Source: Snodgrassella alvi
Lineage (GTDB): Bacteria > Pseudomonadota > Gammaproteobacteria > Burkholderiales > Neisseriaceae
DNA length: 64,000 nucleotides
Assembly: GCF_040741455.2 (NCBI RefSeq)
Contig: NZ_CP160328.2
Location: 1,581,701 to 1,645,700 of the forward strand
Direction: 5' to 3'
Shown here: positions 24,572-34,802 of the stretch, piece after piece
How the letters are laid out: every line of letters begins with the position of its first letter
Position numbering within the stretch: the stretch's first letter is position 1
Program-made: the position numbers and the translations under genes
The notes under the pieces: generated by a model
Databases searched by the model: none
What the model was told of the DNA's origin: nothing
What the model saw: the letters and a program-made list of their open reading frames with translations, nothing else

Positions 24572-26065
24572 ATGTACGATTACTTACTCAGTTTGGCGAT
24601 TTGGCTGCCCGTGTTGGCCGGTATCGTTGTGCTGGCCACCGGCTCAGACAAGCACGCTGGGATAGCCAGAGTGCTGGCCTTAATAGGTGCGCTGCTATCC
24701 TTTCTCATCACCATACCGCTGTTTTGCAAATTTGATCGCTTGAATGGTGGCTTTCAATTTACAGAATTTCATGTCTGGATAGACAGCCTCAACATCAACT
24801 ATGCCTTGGGCGTGGATGGTCTGTCTGTGCTGTTTGTGATTCTGAATAGCTTCACTACCTTACTGGTGGTGCTCGCTGGCTGGCAGGTGATTCAGAAACG
24901 ACCGGCACAGTATATGGCCGCGTTTTTAATTATGTCTGGTTTGATCAATGGTGCTTTTGCAGCCATGGATGCCATTCTGTTTTATGTGTTCTTCGAAGGC
25001 ATGCTGATACCGATGTATCTGATTATCGGTATCTGGGGAGGTCCGCGACGTGTCTACGCCTCCATCAAATTCTTCCTCTATACCCTGATGGGTTCATTGC
25101 TGATGCTGGTGGGTTTTGTTTACCTGTCTAATCAGACTGGCGGCTTTGCTATCGAAACATGGCACAACATTAAACATTTGGCCATGACTGCACAGGTGCT
25201 GCTGTTTATCGGTTTTTTCCTGTCTTTTGCAGTAAAAGTACCTATGTGGCCGGTACATACATGGTTGCCTGATGCCCACGTGGAAGCACCAACTGGTGGT
25301 TCCATGGTACTGGCGGCTATTACCCTGAAAATTGGTGGATATGGTTTTCTGCGTTTTATGCTGCCGATTCTGCCGGATGCGGCACGCTATTTTGCTCCAG
25401 CGATTATTGTGCTGAGTTTGGTTGCCGTGATTTATATCGGTATGGTGGCACTGGTACAAACCGATATGAAAAAACTGGTGGCATATTCTTCCATTAGCCA
25501 CATGGGGTTTGTGACCTTAGGCTTTTTCCTGTTTACTGGCGGTTACCTGAATGACTGGGCGTTTAAAGGTGCCATCATGCAGATGCTGTCGCATGGGTTT
25601 GTTTCAGCAGCCATGTTTATGAGCATTGGCGTGATGTATGACCGCATGCATACTCGTGAGATCTCAGCTTACGGTGGCGTGGTTAACAGTATGCCGATAT
25701 TTGCCTCATTCATGCTGCTGTTTGCCATGGCAAATGCTGGTCTACCCGGTACTTCCGGTTTTGTGGGTGAATTCATGGTGATTGTCGGTGCGGTAAAAAC
25801 CAATTTCTGGATTGGCGCGCTAGCGGCACTGACTCTGATTTATGGTGCTGCCTATACTCTGTGGATGTTTAAACGGGTGATTTTTGGTGCTATTAAAAAC
25901 CCCGAAGTGGCGCAATTAAAAGATGTGAATAAACGCGAACTGCTTATTCTGGTGATTTTGGCCGTAGCGGTACTTGGTTTTGGTTTGTATCCCGAACCCT
26001 TTATCGCCGTTGTGCATCAGGCAGCTAATGATTTAATTGTCCAAGCGGCACAAAGCAAACTGTAA
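24572..26065 (+). CDS. nuoM: NADH-quinone oxidoreductase subunit M
   Basis: Second antiporter-like proton-pumping subunit, 497 residues, about 14 helices. Landmarks are FYVFFEGMLIPMYLIIGIWG with the conserved glutamate, VPMWPVHTWLPDAHVEAPT with a lysine-bearing helix before it, and TDMKKLVAYSSISHMGFV. It starts 37 bp after nuoL and ends 10 bp before nuoN. Confidence 0.96.
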   Translation: MYDYLLSLAIWLPVLAGIVVLATGSDKHAGIARVLALIGALLSFLITIPLFCKFDRLNGGFQFTEFHVWIDSLNINYALGVDGLSVLFVILNSFTTLLVVLAGWQVIQKRPAQYMAAFLIMSGLINGAFAAMDAILFYVFFEGMLIPMYLIIGIWGGPRRVYASIKFFLYTLMGSLLMLVGFVYLSNQTGGFAIETWHNIKHLAMTAQVLLFIGFFLSFAVKVPMWPVHTWLPDAHVEAPTGGSMVLAAITLKIGGYGFLRFMLPILPDAARYFAPAIIVLSLVAVIYIGMVALVQTDMKKLVAYSSISHMGFVTLGFFLFTGGYLNDWAFKGAIMQMLSHGFVSAAMFMSIGVMYDRMHTREISAYGGVVNSMPIFASFMLLFAMANAGLPGTSGFVGEFMVIVGAVKTNFWIGALAALTLIYGAAYTLWMFKRVIFGAIKNPEVAQLKDVNKRELLILVILAVAVLGFGLYPEPFIAVVHQAANDLIVQAAQSKL

Positions 26066-26075
26066 GGAAATGTGA

Positions 26076-27518
26076 ATGAACTGGACAGATTTAACAATAT
26101 TTCCCGCTGTACCGGAACTGGTGCTAACTGGCGTACTGTTTGCCGTATTGCTGGTGGATTTATGGCTGAATGACCGGCAACGCTGGATAACCTGTACCTT
26201 ATCTGTTATCGGCCTGATTTTGACCGCTGCTGTGCAGTGTCTGGTGTGGAAACAGCAACCTCAATATGCCTTTCACGACATGTTTGTGCTTGATGGCATG
26301 GCACAACTGGCCAAATTATGTATGTATGGATTGGTGATAGCCGTTTTTATCTACAGTCAGGCTTATCTTCGTGCCAGAAACATTTATCAGGGTGAATTTT
26401 ACACTTTGACTTTGTTTGCTCTGTTGGGCATGAACATCATGGTTTCTGCATGCCATTTCTTAACCTTATATGTTGGGTTGGAATTACTGTCACTGGCATT
26501 GTATGCGTTGATTGCTCTGCAGCGCGATAGTGGCCGTGCAGCTGAAGCAGCGCTGAAATATTTTGTGCTCGGTGCTCTGGCTTCCGGTTTGCTGTTGTAT
26601 GGCATTTCTCTGGTATATGGTGCAACAGGTACTCTGCAGTTGCAGCAAGTACTGGCTGCCAGTCAGGAAGGCACCAATCCATGGTTGCTGAAACTAGGTG
26701 TAGTATTTATTGTAGCCGGTATCGTATTTAAGCTGGGTGCTGTGCCTTTCCATATGTGGGTACCCGATGTGTATCAGGGCGCACCAACTGCTGTAACTGC
26801 TCTGGTTGGTACGGCGCCAAAAATCGCTGCCACGGTGTTTGCTTTCCGTATTCTGGTGTATGGTCTGCTGACGCAATGGGAAAGCTGGCGCGATTTGTTG
26901 CTGTTATTGGGGATTGCTTCTTTGTTTATTGGTAATCTTGCTGCCATTATGCAAACCAGTATCAAGCGTATGCTCGGTTTCTCAACCGTTGCACATATGG
27001 GTTTTATCCTGCTGGCGCTGTTGGCTGGTGAAGTTGGCTGTACTGCCGCCATTTACTATGCCATCACCTACGCTTTAATGGCTTCTGTGGCCTTTGCCAT
27101 TTTGATGTTGTTATCTAACAAAGATATTGAATGCCAGAATATCAGTGATCTTGCCGGTCTGAATCAGAAAAATGCTTGGTATGCATTCCTAATGTTGCTG
27201 GCTATGTTCTCTATGGCTGGTATTCCACCCTTAATGGGCTTCTATGCCAAACTGGCAGTCATCAAAGCATTGCTTTCTAGTGGCTATGTGTGGGTTTCTG
27301 TGTATGCAGTGGTGATGTCATTAATTGGCGCGTTCTACTATCTGCGTGTGGTGAAAACCATGTATTTCGATACTGCGGATTCTGTGGCTGCACCTGTATT
27401 TAATATGTCCCTGCTGGGTAAAGTGGTGTTATCCATCAACGGTTTGCTTTTGTTGCTATGGGGTGTAGTGCCGGATGGCGTGATGGCATGGTGTGTACAG
27501 GCTTTGATGCATAGCTAA
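26076..27518 (+). CDS. nuoN: NADH-quinone oxidoreductase subunit N
   Basis: Third antiporter-like membrane subunit, 480 residues, about 14 helices, last gene of the operon. Motifs are YVGLELLSLALYALIALQR with the conserved glutamate, KLGAVPFHMWVPDVYQGAPT and SIKRMLGFSTVAHMGFILLA. AAGGAAATG precedes the ATG. A strong terminator follows 17 bp after the stop, so the whole nuoA-N set appears to be one transcript with no foreign gene inside. Confidence 0.96.
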   Translation: MNWTDLTIFPAVPELVLTGVLFAVLLVDLWLNDRQRWITCTLSVIGLILTAAVQCLVWKQQPQYAFHDMFVLDGMAQLAKLCMYGLVIAVFIYSQAYLRARNIYQGEFYTLTLFALLGMNIMVSACHFLTLYVGLELLSLALYALIALQRDSGRAAEAALKYFVLGALASGLLLYGISLVYGATGTLQLQQVLAASQEGTNPWLLKLGVVFIVAGIVFKLGAVPFHMWVPDVYQGAPTAVTALVGTAPKIAATVFAFRILVYGLLTQWESWRDLLLLLGIASLFIGNLAAIMQTSIKRMLGFSTVAHMGFILLALLAGEVGCTAAIYYAITYALMASVAFAILMLLSNKDIECQNISDLAGLNQKNAWYAFLMLLAMFSMAGIPPLMGFYAKLAVIKALLSSGYVWVSVYAVVMSLIGAFYYLRVVKTMYFDTADSVAAPVFNMSLLGKVVLSINGLLLLLWGVVPDGVMAWCVQALMHS

Positions 27519-27535
27519 GGTCTTTTATCTATTTG

Positions 27536-27562
27536 ACAGCAGCCTTTATGGCTGCTGTTTTT
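27536..27562 (+). terminator. Terminator of the nuo operon
   Basis: A perfect 9-bp stem, ACAGCAGCC (27536-27544) with GGCTGCTGT (27550-27558), has a 5-nt loop and a TTTTT tail. Confidence 0.92.
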
Positions 27563-27637
27563 GCTGTTGGATGAGCATTTATTAAAGTAGATAAGAGCAG
27601 GTAAAATGGTTCATTCAAATATGAAAATAATAATGGC

Positions 27638-28780
27638 ATGGTCAGTATGAATCTTTCAGGTTTTGATATTCGCCAGACACAATGTGTGGTGGTAAAAGTA
27701 GGCTCCAGTCTGGTAACTAACGGTGGACAGGGTGTAGACCAGACGATGTTGAATAACTGGGCACAGCAAATTGCGCACTTGCGTGCGCGTGGCATGCAGG
27801 TAGTGCTGGTTTCCAGTGGGGCCATTGCTGAAGGTATGAAGCGTCTGGGCTGGACAGTACGACCTAAAGCACTCAACGAACTACAGGCTGCGGCTGCAGT
27901 GGGGCAGATGGGACTGGCTCAAGCCTATGAAGAGGCATTTGTGTCACTGCAGATTCAGACCGCTCAGATATTGTTGACGCATGATGATATGAGTCACCGT
28001 ACTCGCTATCTGAATGCCCGCAGTACCATCCGTACCCTACTGGAGCAAGGGGTGGTACCAATTATTAATGAAAACGATTCTGTCACCATAGATGAAATTA
28101 AGCTCGGGGATAATGATACGCTCGGGGCGCTGGTGACCAATCTGATTGAAGCAGACATACTGATTATTCTGACTGATCAGAATGGTTTGTATGACCGCGA
28201 CCCACGCCAGCATACCGATGCCAATTTTATCCATCAAATTGCTGCTGACCATCCTGAGCTGGAAAGTATGGCCGGTGGTGCTGGCAGCAGTGTGGGAACC
28301 GGCGGCATGTTTACCAAGGTAGTGGCAGCCAGACGTGCTGCTCTGAGTGGTGCGGCCACCCTGATAGCAAATGGACATGCGGACAATGTATTAGTGCGGG
28401 TAGTGGATGGAGAACAGATAGGTACTTTGTTTACGCCAGCTGCAAATCGTCTAAGTGCACGTCAGCAATGGCTGTTGGGGCAGGTGCAGCTAGCAGGAAG
28501 TGTTGTGGTAGATGATGGCGCAGTCAAGGCGTTGACAGTACAGCATTCTAGTTTGTTACCCATCGGCTGTATGGCGGTAAATGGCCATTTTGAACGCGGA
28601 GCTTTGGTGGCTGTTTGTAATCAAACAGGCCAAGAAATTGCTCGAGGATTAGTAAATTATAGCGATCATGAAATCAGTCGGTTGTTGCGGCAGCCGTCAC
28701 AAGCAATTGAGGAAATATTAGGCTATGTGGCGGAAGAAGAATTGATTCATCGCGATAATATGGTGTTAAGACGCAGTTGA
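27638..28780 (+). CDS. proB: Glutamate 5-kinase
   Basis: Phosphorylates glutamate to glutamyl-5-phosphate, the first and feedback-controlled step of proline synthesis. The N-terminal amino-acid-kinase domain shows [59 protein letters not shown] and [16 protein letters not shown]-terminal PUA domain covers about residues 285-380. Length 380 fits the long, PUA-bearing form. Two in-frame ATGs (27638 and 27647) are possible; neither has a clear ribosome binding site. proA is not adjacent. It stands alone after the nuo terminator. Confidence 0.95.
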   Translation: MVSMNLSGFDIRQTQCVVVKVGSSLVTNGGQGVDQTMLNNWAQQIAHLRARGMQVVLVSSGAIAEGMKRLGWTVRPKALNELQAAAAVGQMGLAQAYEEAFVSLQIQTAQILLTHDDMSHRTRYLNARSTIRTLLEQGVVPIINENDSVTIDEIKLGDNDTLGALVTNLIEADILIILTDQNGLYDRDPRQHTDANFIHQIAADHPELESMAGGAGSSVGTGGMFTKVVAARRAALSGAATLIANGHADNVLVRVVDGEQIGTLFTPAANRLSARQQWLLGQVQLAGSVVVDDGAVKALTVQHSSLLPIGCMAVNGHFERGALVAVCNQTGQEIARGLVNYSDHEISRLLRQPSQAIEEILGYVAEEELIHRDNMVLRRS

Positions 28781-29080
28781 AGAGAATAGTTGTTGCTGTC
28801 TATATGAAATGGTTCGCTCAAGCAAGCAGTAATATTTAAGTATTTTGGGGTGATGAGATTTTATATTCAAATACCGATGATATTTAGTTGCTAATCACAA
28901 AATACTGTTATGAAACATAATGTTATCAGTATTTAAAATAAATCATTACTGAAGTGATTTACGTCTATGCGTTGTTTACCCTGTTTACTCTTTGTTTTTA
29001 TTTTTAGTATAACTTAATAATATTCAGCCATTTCCTACTTTGTTTTGAGGCGTTTTCATGCTGCGATGGATTTAATTAAT
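28781..29080. other. Intergenic region proB-trimeric autotransporter
   Basis: About 300 bp of AT-rich DNA between convergent genes. A weak hairpin, AAATCA with TGATTT near 28940-28960, could help end proB but has no T run. The clear terminator at 29081-29113 belongs to the minus-strand adhesin gene. Confidence 0.5.
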
Positions 29081-29113
29081 AAAAAAAACGGCACCTTGAG
29101 TATAAAGTGCCGT
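29081..29113 (-). terminator. Terminator of the trimeric autotransporter gene
   Basis: On the minus strand ACGGCAC (29113-29107) pairs with GTGCCGT (29094-29088) and is followed by eight T residues. It lies about 20 bp after the adhesin stop codon. Confidence 0.9.
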
Positions 29114-29134
29114 CTGCACGATAATTTTTATTCA

Positions 29135-30925
29135 TCAGTGCAGCTTTATAAATACGCCTGCACCTGCTCCAAATTTGCCTTGAGTGTTGCCTGTAGCCGC
29201 TGCTTTAAAAACCCAGCTTCCTTTATTGCTGGCCACAGAATAACCGACAGCATAGCCAGATTCACCACGATGTGTGCCGAAGCCCATTGTGAGACCACCA
29301 TCACCGGCATTCATCGGCTGCGGCAGATTAGCCATAGCGATGGCAGAAGCAATAGCTGCATTTGAGTTATCTTCAATATCATTGATTTTACGATTCAGGT
29401 GACTGATATTGTGGCCGATTTTATCGAGTGCATGATTCATCTGACTTACATTAACGGCATCTGTGTCTGCTACGCCGGCTGCAACATTGCTGATTTGTCT
29501 CTCGTGGCCGATGCTGCCAATAGAGACACTGTTACTGCGGGTGGCCACTGAACTTTCGCCCAGTGCCACAGAATTTTCTGCTCTGGCCTGTGCATGATTG
29601 CCGATTGCTGTGCTGTGGTTGCCAGAGGCTACGGCTCCTGAGCCACCAGCTACAGAACCAGGAGCAGATGGTTGTGGTGCGGTAGTTGTCTCGTTTTGGT
29701 TTACCTGAAACATACCCGCGCTGCCATTATTCAGTTTGTTGATATCATTGCTGATGTTAGCTGGATTTTGATTGGATACAGTTGTGACCTGACTAATTTT
29801 ATGATCAGTATAATCTTTTGCTAAAGACAATATGTGATCAAATTGTCCTGTGTTTATGACGGAGCTAGTTGCTGCTTTAAGCTGAGCAACGGTGGCTGCA
29901 TCGCTGTCTTGAGCGCCATCGGCTACGTTTTGGATGCGGCGTAGTTGTTCTGGTGTGCCAATGGAGACTACTCCCCTGACTGATGAAAGGGGTTGTTTGG
30001 TTAGATATGCATCGCCTGATGCACCACTGGTAACGGAATTTATACCTAAGGCGATGCTGTTTTCTGTTAAGACTCTGGCGTTCATGCCTAGCGCAGTGCC
30101 ACCTGTTTTGGTTGCAGAGGCACCATTGCCGATGGCTATGGCATTATCTGCTATTGCCTGAGCATTTTTTCCTATTGCCATTGAATCCAATGCTAAGGCT
30201 TTAGAAAATGCACCCAGTGCCAAGGTGTAATCTTTTGCGGCTTGTGCTCCGCTACCCATAGCAATGGCGTCCTCACCTGAAGATAGGGTGTTGTCTTCGG
30301 ACTGAAACTTTACATCTTGATCAATTGTCGAAACATTTTTGATATTGGCTGAACCGATGGCTATGGAGCGAAAGCCGGTTGCTGTTGCGGAATGTCCGAT
30401 AGCCAATGTTCCTTTATTTGTGGCTGCGGCTACATTTCCAATAGCCTGCGCAAAGTCTGCAATGGCTGCGGCTTGACGACCGATAGCCAGCGATGTATTA
30501 CCTGATGATAATGCTTCTGGACCTATGGCTGTTGCAGAGCTTGCAGACGCTTTGGCGTGACTTCCCAGTGCTAATGTAAAAGGAGAATAGGCGGATGCGC
30601 CAAATCCTATTGCTGCACTGCTTCCATAATCTTTGCCACTGATTTTGTTGTAAGGATTGTTTCTCTCTGCCATGGCCCACCCCTTCACTAATTTAGATTC
30701 TTTATCTGAGCCGTTTGCCGCTAAACTTGCGCATCCTATTGCAATGTTGCCTACTTCTGTTGGTATAGTATGGTTTTTGGCAGGGGTGACATTGTTTTCA
30801 CAAGCATCTATTGCAGCTGCTGTATCTCCGATTGCAGCAAAAATATTATTTGATAGGCATAATAAAGCGGATAGGCTTATTTGTGATATCAATGGGCGCA
30901 AAGTGGATTTCGGTTGTGTATTCAT
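29135..30925 (-). CDS. YadA-type trimeric autotransporter adhesin
   Basis: Type Vc surface adhesin that assembles as a homotrimer in the outer membrane. After a signal peptide (to about residue 30, ...NNIFA) comes a head of many 14-residue YadA repeats ([31 protein letters not shown]), then a neck ([21 protein letters not shown]). A linker leads to a second short head block ([21 protein letters not shown]), a second neck ([20 protein letters not shown]), a short coiled coil and the four-strand YadA anchor at the C-terminus. At 596 residues it is small, with almost no stalk. ATG at 30925 follows GGAG; the frame opens eight codons earlier. Snodgrassella is known to use trimeric autotransporters for gut colonisation (from memory), but which one this is cannot be told. 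Confidence 0.9.
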   Translation of the reverse strand: MNTQPKSTLRPLISQISLSALLCLSNNIFAAIGDTAAAIDACENNVTPAKNHTIPTEVGNIAIGCASLAANGSDKESKLVKGWAMAERNNPYNKISGKDYGSSAAIGFGASAYSPFTLALGSHAKASASSATAIGPEALSSGNTSLAIGRQAAAIADFAQAIGNVAAATNKGTLAIGHSATATGFRSIAIGSANIKNVSTIDQDVKFQSEDNTLSSGEDAIAMGSGAQAAKDYTLALGAFSKALALDSMAIGKNAQAIADNAIAIGNGASATKTGGTALGMNARVLTENSIALGINSVTSGASGDAYLTKQPLSSVRGVVSIGTPEQLRRIQNVADGAQDSDAATVAQLKAATSSVINTGQFDHILSLAKDYTDHKISQVTTVSNQNPANISNDINKLNNGSAGMFQVNQNETTTAPQPSAPGSVAGGSGAVASGNHSTAIGNHAQARAENSVALGESSVATRSNSVSIGSIGHERQISNVAAGVADTDAVNVSQMNHALDKIGHNISHLNRKINDIEDNSNAAIASAIAMANLPQPMNAGDGGLTMGFGTHRGESGYAVGYSVASNKGSWVFKAAATGNTQGKFGAGAGVFIKLH

Positions 30926-31178
30926 GGTGATTTCTCCGGTTTGTATCAATGTTGTAAGTATTAAGCTCTAAAGTTTTATATCGAAATATTTGATTAGAGG
31001 TGTTGTGTTTTATTTATTTCGATTGATTAATATAATATTGATTATTTGCAATATTATCGTCCATTAATGTCTGTTTTTCAGATGGAATTTAATTTTTATT
31101 TTGGATTCCTTAGACTTATTATGCTGAATGACTATTCAAACAGATTATTCATTATTTATGATAATATCATTATAAATA

Positions 31179-34100
31179 TTACCATTCAGCTTTGAATCCT
31201 AAAGACCCGTTAAAAGGGGCTTTTATCTGTGCATCTCCGCCGTTAGATTTTGTATGGCCAAATTCTCCGTAAAGTCTCATTTTATTGGAAATTTCGTAGC
31301 TGCCTCCAATCGCCATTTCAGTACTGCTATGCGCCAGACTGGTATTCAATGTGGTTGATGCTGTATGAGTAGTGTAAGTGGTGTAATCGTCGCCATCCGG
31401 TGAATAGATAAAATTGATTCGTGCATAGGGATGGAATATGCCTTTATTAAACTGAAAATCACCATGCATGCGGCCACCGATACGAAACAGCCAAACATTA
31501 TTGCCGTTCTGGCTGACGGTTGTGTTTCCGCTTATCTGGCTGTCATTCAGGTGCAACCACTGGCGTATAATCTGTGTCTGGGGCTCCAGTTTCCATGCGC
31601 TGTGGCCGATTGTAAAAGGTTTACCTATTTCAACTGATGCTGTGATGCCATGTCCTTTTTGTTTGCTGGCCTGATTACCAGTAGGCCTGATATCTGCCTG
31701 ATGCTGTGCGCCCTGTAAAACGATGTCTAGATAGCTGCCAGTATTGCTGGTGTAGGTGCTGTAGGCGCCCAGGAAATAAGATTGAATATCGTTTTTACCT
31801 ACATTCCCATTTATACCGCTGGCAAAACCGGCTACATTCAGATGACCGTTCAGATACCCGAGGTATCCCCCTGTATGCCAGTGAGGATTGTTCCAAATAT
31901 CGCTGCCCATTTGTAAACCATTATAGTGACCGCTGGTATGTGGACTGGTGGTTCCATTCTGTCGAATATTAGTACGGCTTGTTATTACTCGTCCCCAGCT
32001 TCTGCGTTGTTCTGCTGTTGGTGTGGTGCCTGTACGGCGATGCAGGTTTGCTAACATAAGGCTGTCAGCTTGAAGCAGTTGTGCAGCGGTTGAAGAGTTA
32101 AGCGGTGTTTCTTTGCGGTAGGCTGGTTTGGTGATGACTGGTTTGTTATCAGGGTGATTACTTACTATGGTGGTTTTGTCGTCTTGCTTAGGTGTGTCTT
32201 TAATGCGTGAGCGCAGATACCAGTTGCTATCTTCTCTGGTCTGATCGCCACTAAATAATCGGTATTCATAGGCACCGGCATCGACATGGCTGCCAGTCAG
32301 TGTGAATACGGGCTCATTTTCTGCATCCGTAATGTTGGTGCCGGCTACACTGATAATTTCAATACCTTTGCTGTTACCTGTGTCGGCGCCGAGGCCTTTG
32401 ATATTGTTAATCCGTATAGTGGTTGTGCCTGAGGCATTGCCGCTGATGGCTAGTTTATCGGTAATACTTTTATCATCATTCAGCTCGGTGTCGAGGATGA
32501 GTGTGCCTTTGGCGCCGTTATAGTCACCAGTGATTGTAAGATTATCTCCAGTATGCTTGTTACCTAGGCTGATGATGCCAGCATTGGTAACATTGCCGTT
32601 GATGATGATGGAATGAGGTTCAGACAGGCTATGGTCTGAGGATGCTTCTGCGGAAAATCCGTTAAATGTTAGTTTTCCGCTGCGATTGATATTCAGCTGA
32701 TTGGTTGTTAGGTCGCCAGTAAGATTTAGTGTGCTGTCTGTTTGTGACTGGGATTTCCCTCCGATGTTGATGATGCTCCAGTTACGAAGGGCTGTATCGT
32801 TTTCTTTTCCTTCGCTGCTTGAGGAACCAGTAAGCCATCCGTTGATATTCAGTGTATCTATATCTTTCACTCCATTACCGTTTAGCCCATTGGTATCTTT
32901 GTTACCCGCATCGAGAACTGTAATAGTGCTGGTGTCGCCCTGATTTATGGTGAAGGTGTCATTGCCGTCGCCAAGTAGTATTTGTCCGCTGACTTTGGCT
33001 CCATTATTCAGGATAATATTTGTATTGGTGTTATCGTCTTGTATGGCAATACCTGAATTTGACTTTATTACGGCATTTTTATCTAAAAAGATGTTAGTTG
33101 TTGTACTGGGTTTTCCGCTGATATTGATTGCGGATCCTATATCACCTTGAATTTGGCCATTTGCTTTTATTCGGATGTTTCCAAGTCCATTATTGATGAT
33201 GTTGATACCATTCAGGTCACCAGATATGTTGCCATTAATCTGATCGATATTGATGTCTTTAGCGCTGCCGCTGTTTTGAGCTATGATGGCGTCGTTGCCG
33301 CCTTTAACATTGCCAGCAATTTCAATATTAATGTCTCCGGTACCGATATTGACGGTATTGATGCCATTGTTTGCTCCGGTGAGGGTACCGCCTGAATGAT
33401 TAATATTAATATTTTTTGCAGTACCGATGTTGATGGCGTTAATGCCATCCATCTGATTACCGGTTACATTGCCGTTTGTATTGATAAAAATTGAATTTTT
33501 GCCACTATTCATAGCACTGATGGCAGTACTTGCGCTTATATTTTTGGTATTGATTGTTAATTGCTGTGTGTTGTCGCCGTTTGTGGCGTTGATGCCATTT
33601 TGCTCAGCTGTGATGTTTCCTGTATTGATGGTGGTAAAACCTGTTCCGTTATTAAATGCATTTATACCTACGCCGGTATTAATGTCTTTGGCTTGAATGA
33701 GAATATTTTTTGTATTTTCCTGATTTTCAGCGGTTATACCGATGCTGCTTTGGTCACTAGAATATATGTTGCCACTTTTGATACTGATGGAGCTATTTTT
33801 ACCTCTGTTTTGTACTGTGACGACATTACTACTTTCACTGGACTGAATATTCTGTGTATCAATGGATATGTCCTGTGCTAATTCGCCTGTTGTGACGGCA
33901 ATAGCGGTGCCAGTTGCGTTAATGTTTCCTGTTTTGATATGTGTGAAACCATTACCTTCATTATTGACGATTAAGCCATCACCTTGATTGGTAATATTTT
34001 GGGTTTTGATATCTATGTTAGTTGCTGTGTCGTAATTGTTTGCTTGTACAGCAGGGCCGCTGTCATACTGACCGATATCCATATCTCTGGATTCGTCAAT

Positions 34101-34493
34101 AATTAACGAGTTAAAGCGGTTGTTGATGACAATTCGTTCCGTGCGTTTTGCCTGATTGTTTTCTGCGTAAGTTGCGCTGCTTACGATTCCACTGAAGGTT
34201 TTATTGATTGTTTTCTTTTGATTATCATTGCTATCAGATTCAGAAACGTTGGTATCTGTATTCTGAAGACGAAATGTAAAAGGTAATTGGTTTGCAATGG
34301 TTTTTGTTGCGCATGTCATTGTTTCTAATTTTTGAATCTGACAGGCAGCGTAACTGATTTCGGGACAGATCAGTAAAAAGGATAGAATAGTTAATTCAGC
34401 GATGGTTTTTTGTCCAAGTGCGGATTTTAGATATGTTGTTATTGTTGAGGAGGGGATCTGATTATTCCAGATGGGATGGTGTTTACTTTTCAT
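31179..34493 (-). CDS. Classical (type Va) autotransporter with beta-helix passenger, paralogue 1
   Basis: A 1104-residue monomeric autotransporter. The N-terminus has a long signal-like segment (hydrophobic LTILSFLLICPEISYA, predicted cleavage before ACQIQ) but lacks the MNKIY-type extended signal region of its two paralogues. The passenger is built of repeated short strands such as GINAxNxGTG and ITTGN, typical of a parallel beta-helix. An autochaperone-like stretch (GAYEYRLFSGD...NWYLRS) precedes a Lys/Asp-rich linker. The C-terminal ~315 residues form the autotransporter barrel, starting near YRKETPL and ending FKAEW with a terminal aromatic residue. ATG at 34493 is chosen; the TTG at 34508 is less likely. 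The passenger's ligand is unknown. Confidence 0.88.
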   Translation of the reverse strand: MKSKHHPIWNNQIPSSTITTYLKSALGQKTIAELTILSFLLICPEISYAACQIQKLETMTCATKTIANQLPFTFRLQNTDTNVSESDSNDNQKKTINKTFSGIVSSATYAENNQAKRTERIVINNRFNSLIIDESRDMDIGQYDSGPAVQANNYDTATNIDIKTQNITNQGDGLIVNNEGNGFTHIKTGNINATGTAIAVTTGELAQDISIDTQNIQSSESSNVVTVQNRGKNSSISIKSGNIYSSDQSSIGITAENQENTKNILIQAKDINTGVGINAFNNGTGFTTINTGNITAEQNGINATNGDNTQQLTINTKNISASTAISAMNSGKNSIFINTNGNVTGNQMDGINAINIGTAKNININHSGGTLTGANNGINTVNIGTGDINIEIAGNVKGGNDAIIAQNSGSAKDINIDQINGNISGDLNGINIINNGLGNIRIKANGQIQGDIGSAINISGKPSTTTNIFLDKNAVIKSNSGIAIQDDNTNTNIILNNGAKVSGQILLGDGNDTFTINQGDTSTITVLDAGNKDTNGLNGNGVKDIDTLNINGWLTGSSSSEGKENDTALRNWSIINIGGKSQSQTDSTLNLTGDLTTNQLNINRSGKLTFNGFSAEASSDHSLSEPHSIIINGNVTNAGIISLGNKHTGDNLTITGDYNGAKGTLILDTELNDDKSITDKLAISGNASGTTTIRINNIKGLGADTGNSKGIEIISVAGTNITDAENEPVFTLTGSHVDAGAYEYRLFSGDQTREDSNWYLRSRIKDTPKQDDKTTIVSNHPDNKPVITKPAYRKETPLNSSTAAQLLQADSLMLANLHRRTGTTPTAEQRRSWGRVITSRTNIRQNGTTSPHTSGHYNGLQMGSDIWNNPHWHTGGYLGYLNGHLNVAGFASGINGNVGKNDIQSYFLGAYSTYTSNTGSYLDIVLQGAQHQADIRPTGNQASKQKGHGITASVEIGKPFTIGHSAWKLEPQTQIIRQWLHLNDSQISGNTTVSQNGNNVWLFRIGGRMHGDFQFNKGIFHPYARINFIYSPDGDDYTTYTTHTASTTLNTSLAHSSTEMAIGGSYEISNKMRLYGEFGHTKSNGGDAQIKAPFNGSLGFKAEW

Positions 34494-34802
34494 TGCTCTG
34501 GTTCCCAAATAAAAAGTAATCTATTGTAATTCATTGAATTAACAAAAATATATAATAAAAGTTTAAAACAAACTAATATTACCTAAAAACAACACTTTAT
34601 CAATGAATGTAAAGAATATTTGTTATATGAATTGGATGATTTTGTCTGTGGAGGATTCTTCACAAGAAGAATAAAAAATAAAAGGATTTATTTATCAGAT
34701 AATTTTTATTGAAAAATTATTTTAAATTTAATAGAAACCACCTTAATCATTGACTAAGGTGGTTGTTTATATAATGCTAAAAGTACTGCTGGAGCGTTGG
34801 GG
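34494..34802. other. Intergenic region between autotransporter paralogues 1 and 2
   Basis: About 300 bp, very AT-rich, without a gene. It contains the terminator of paralogue 2 at 34736-34764 and must contain the promoter of paralogue 1. No operator is recognised. Confidence 0.5.
34736..34764 (-). terminator. Terminator of autotransporter paralogue 2
   Basis: A perfect 10-bp stem, AACCACCTTA (34736-34745) with TAAGGTGGTT (34755-34764). Read on the minus strand it is followed by a T-rich tail. It lies about 40 bp after the stop codon of the gene at 34803-38432. Confidence 0.8.

Noticed and set aside
31154..31177. AT-rich palindrome (ATTTATGATA...TATCAT...AAAT) resembling a Fur site upstream of the trimeric autotransporter
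   Set aside because: The halves do not match the 7-1-7 Fur pattern and the arms are offset by inserted bases. In such AT-rich DNA it may be chance.
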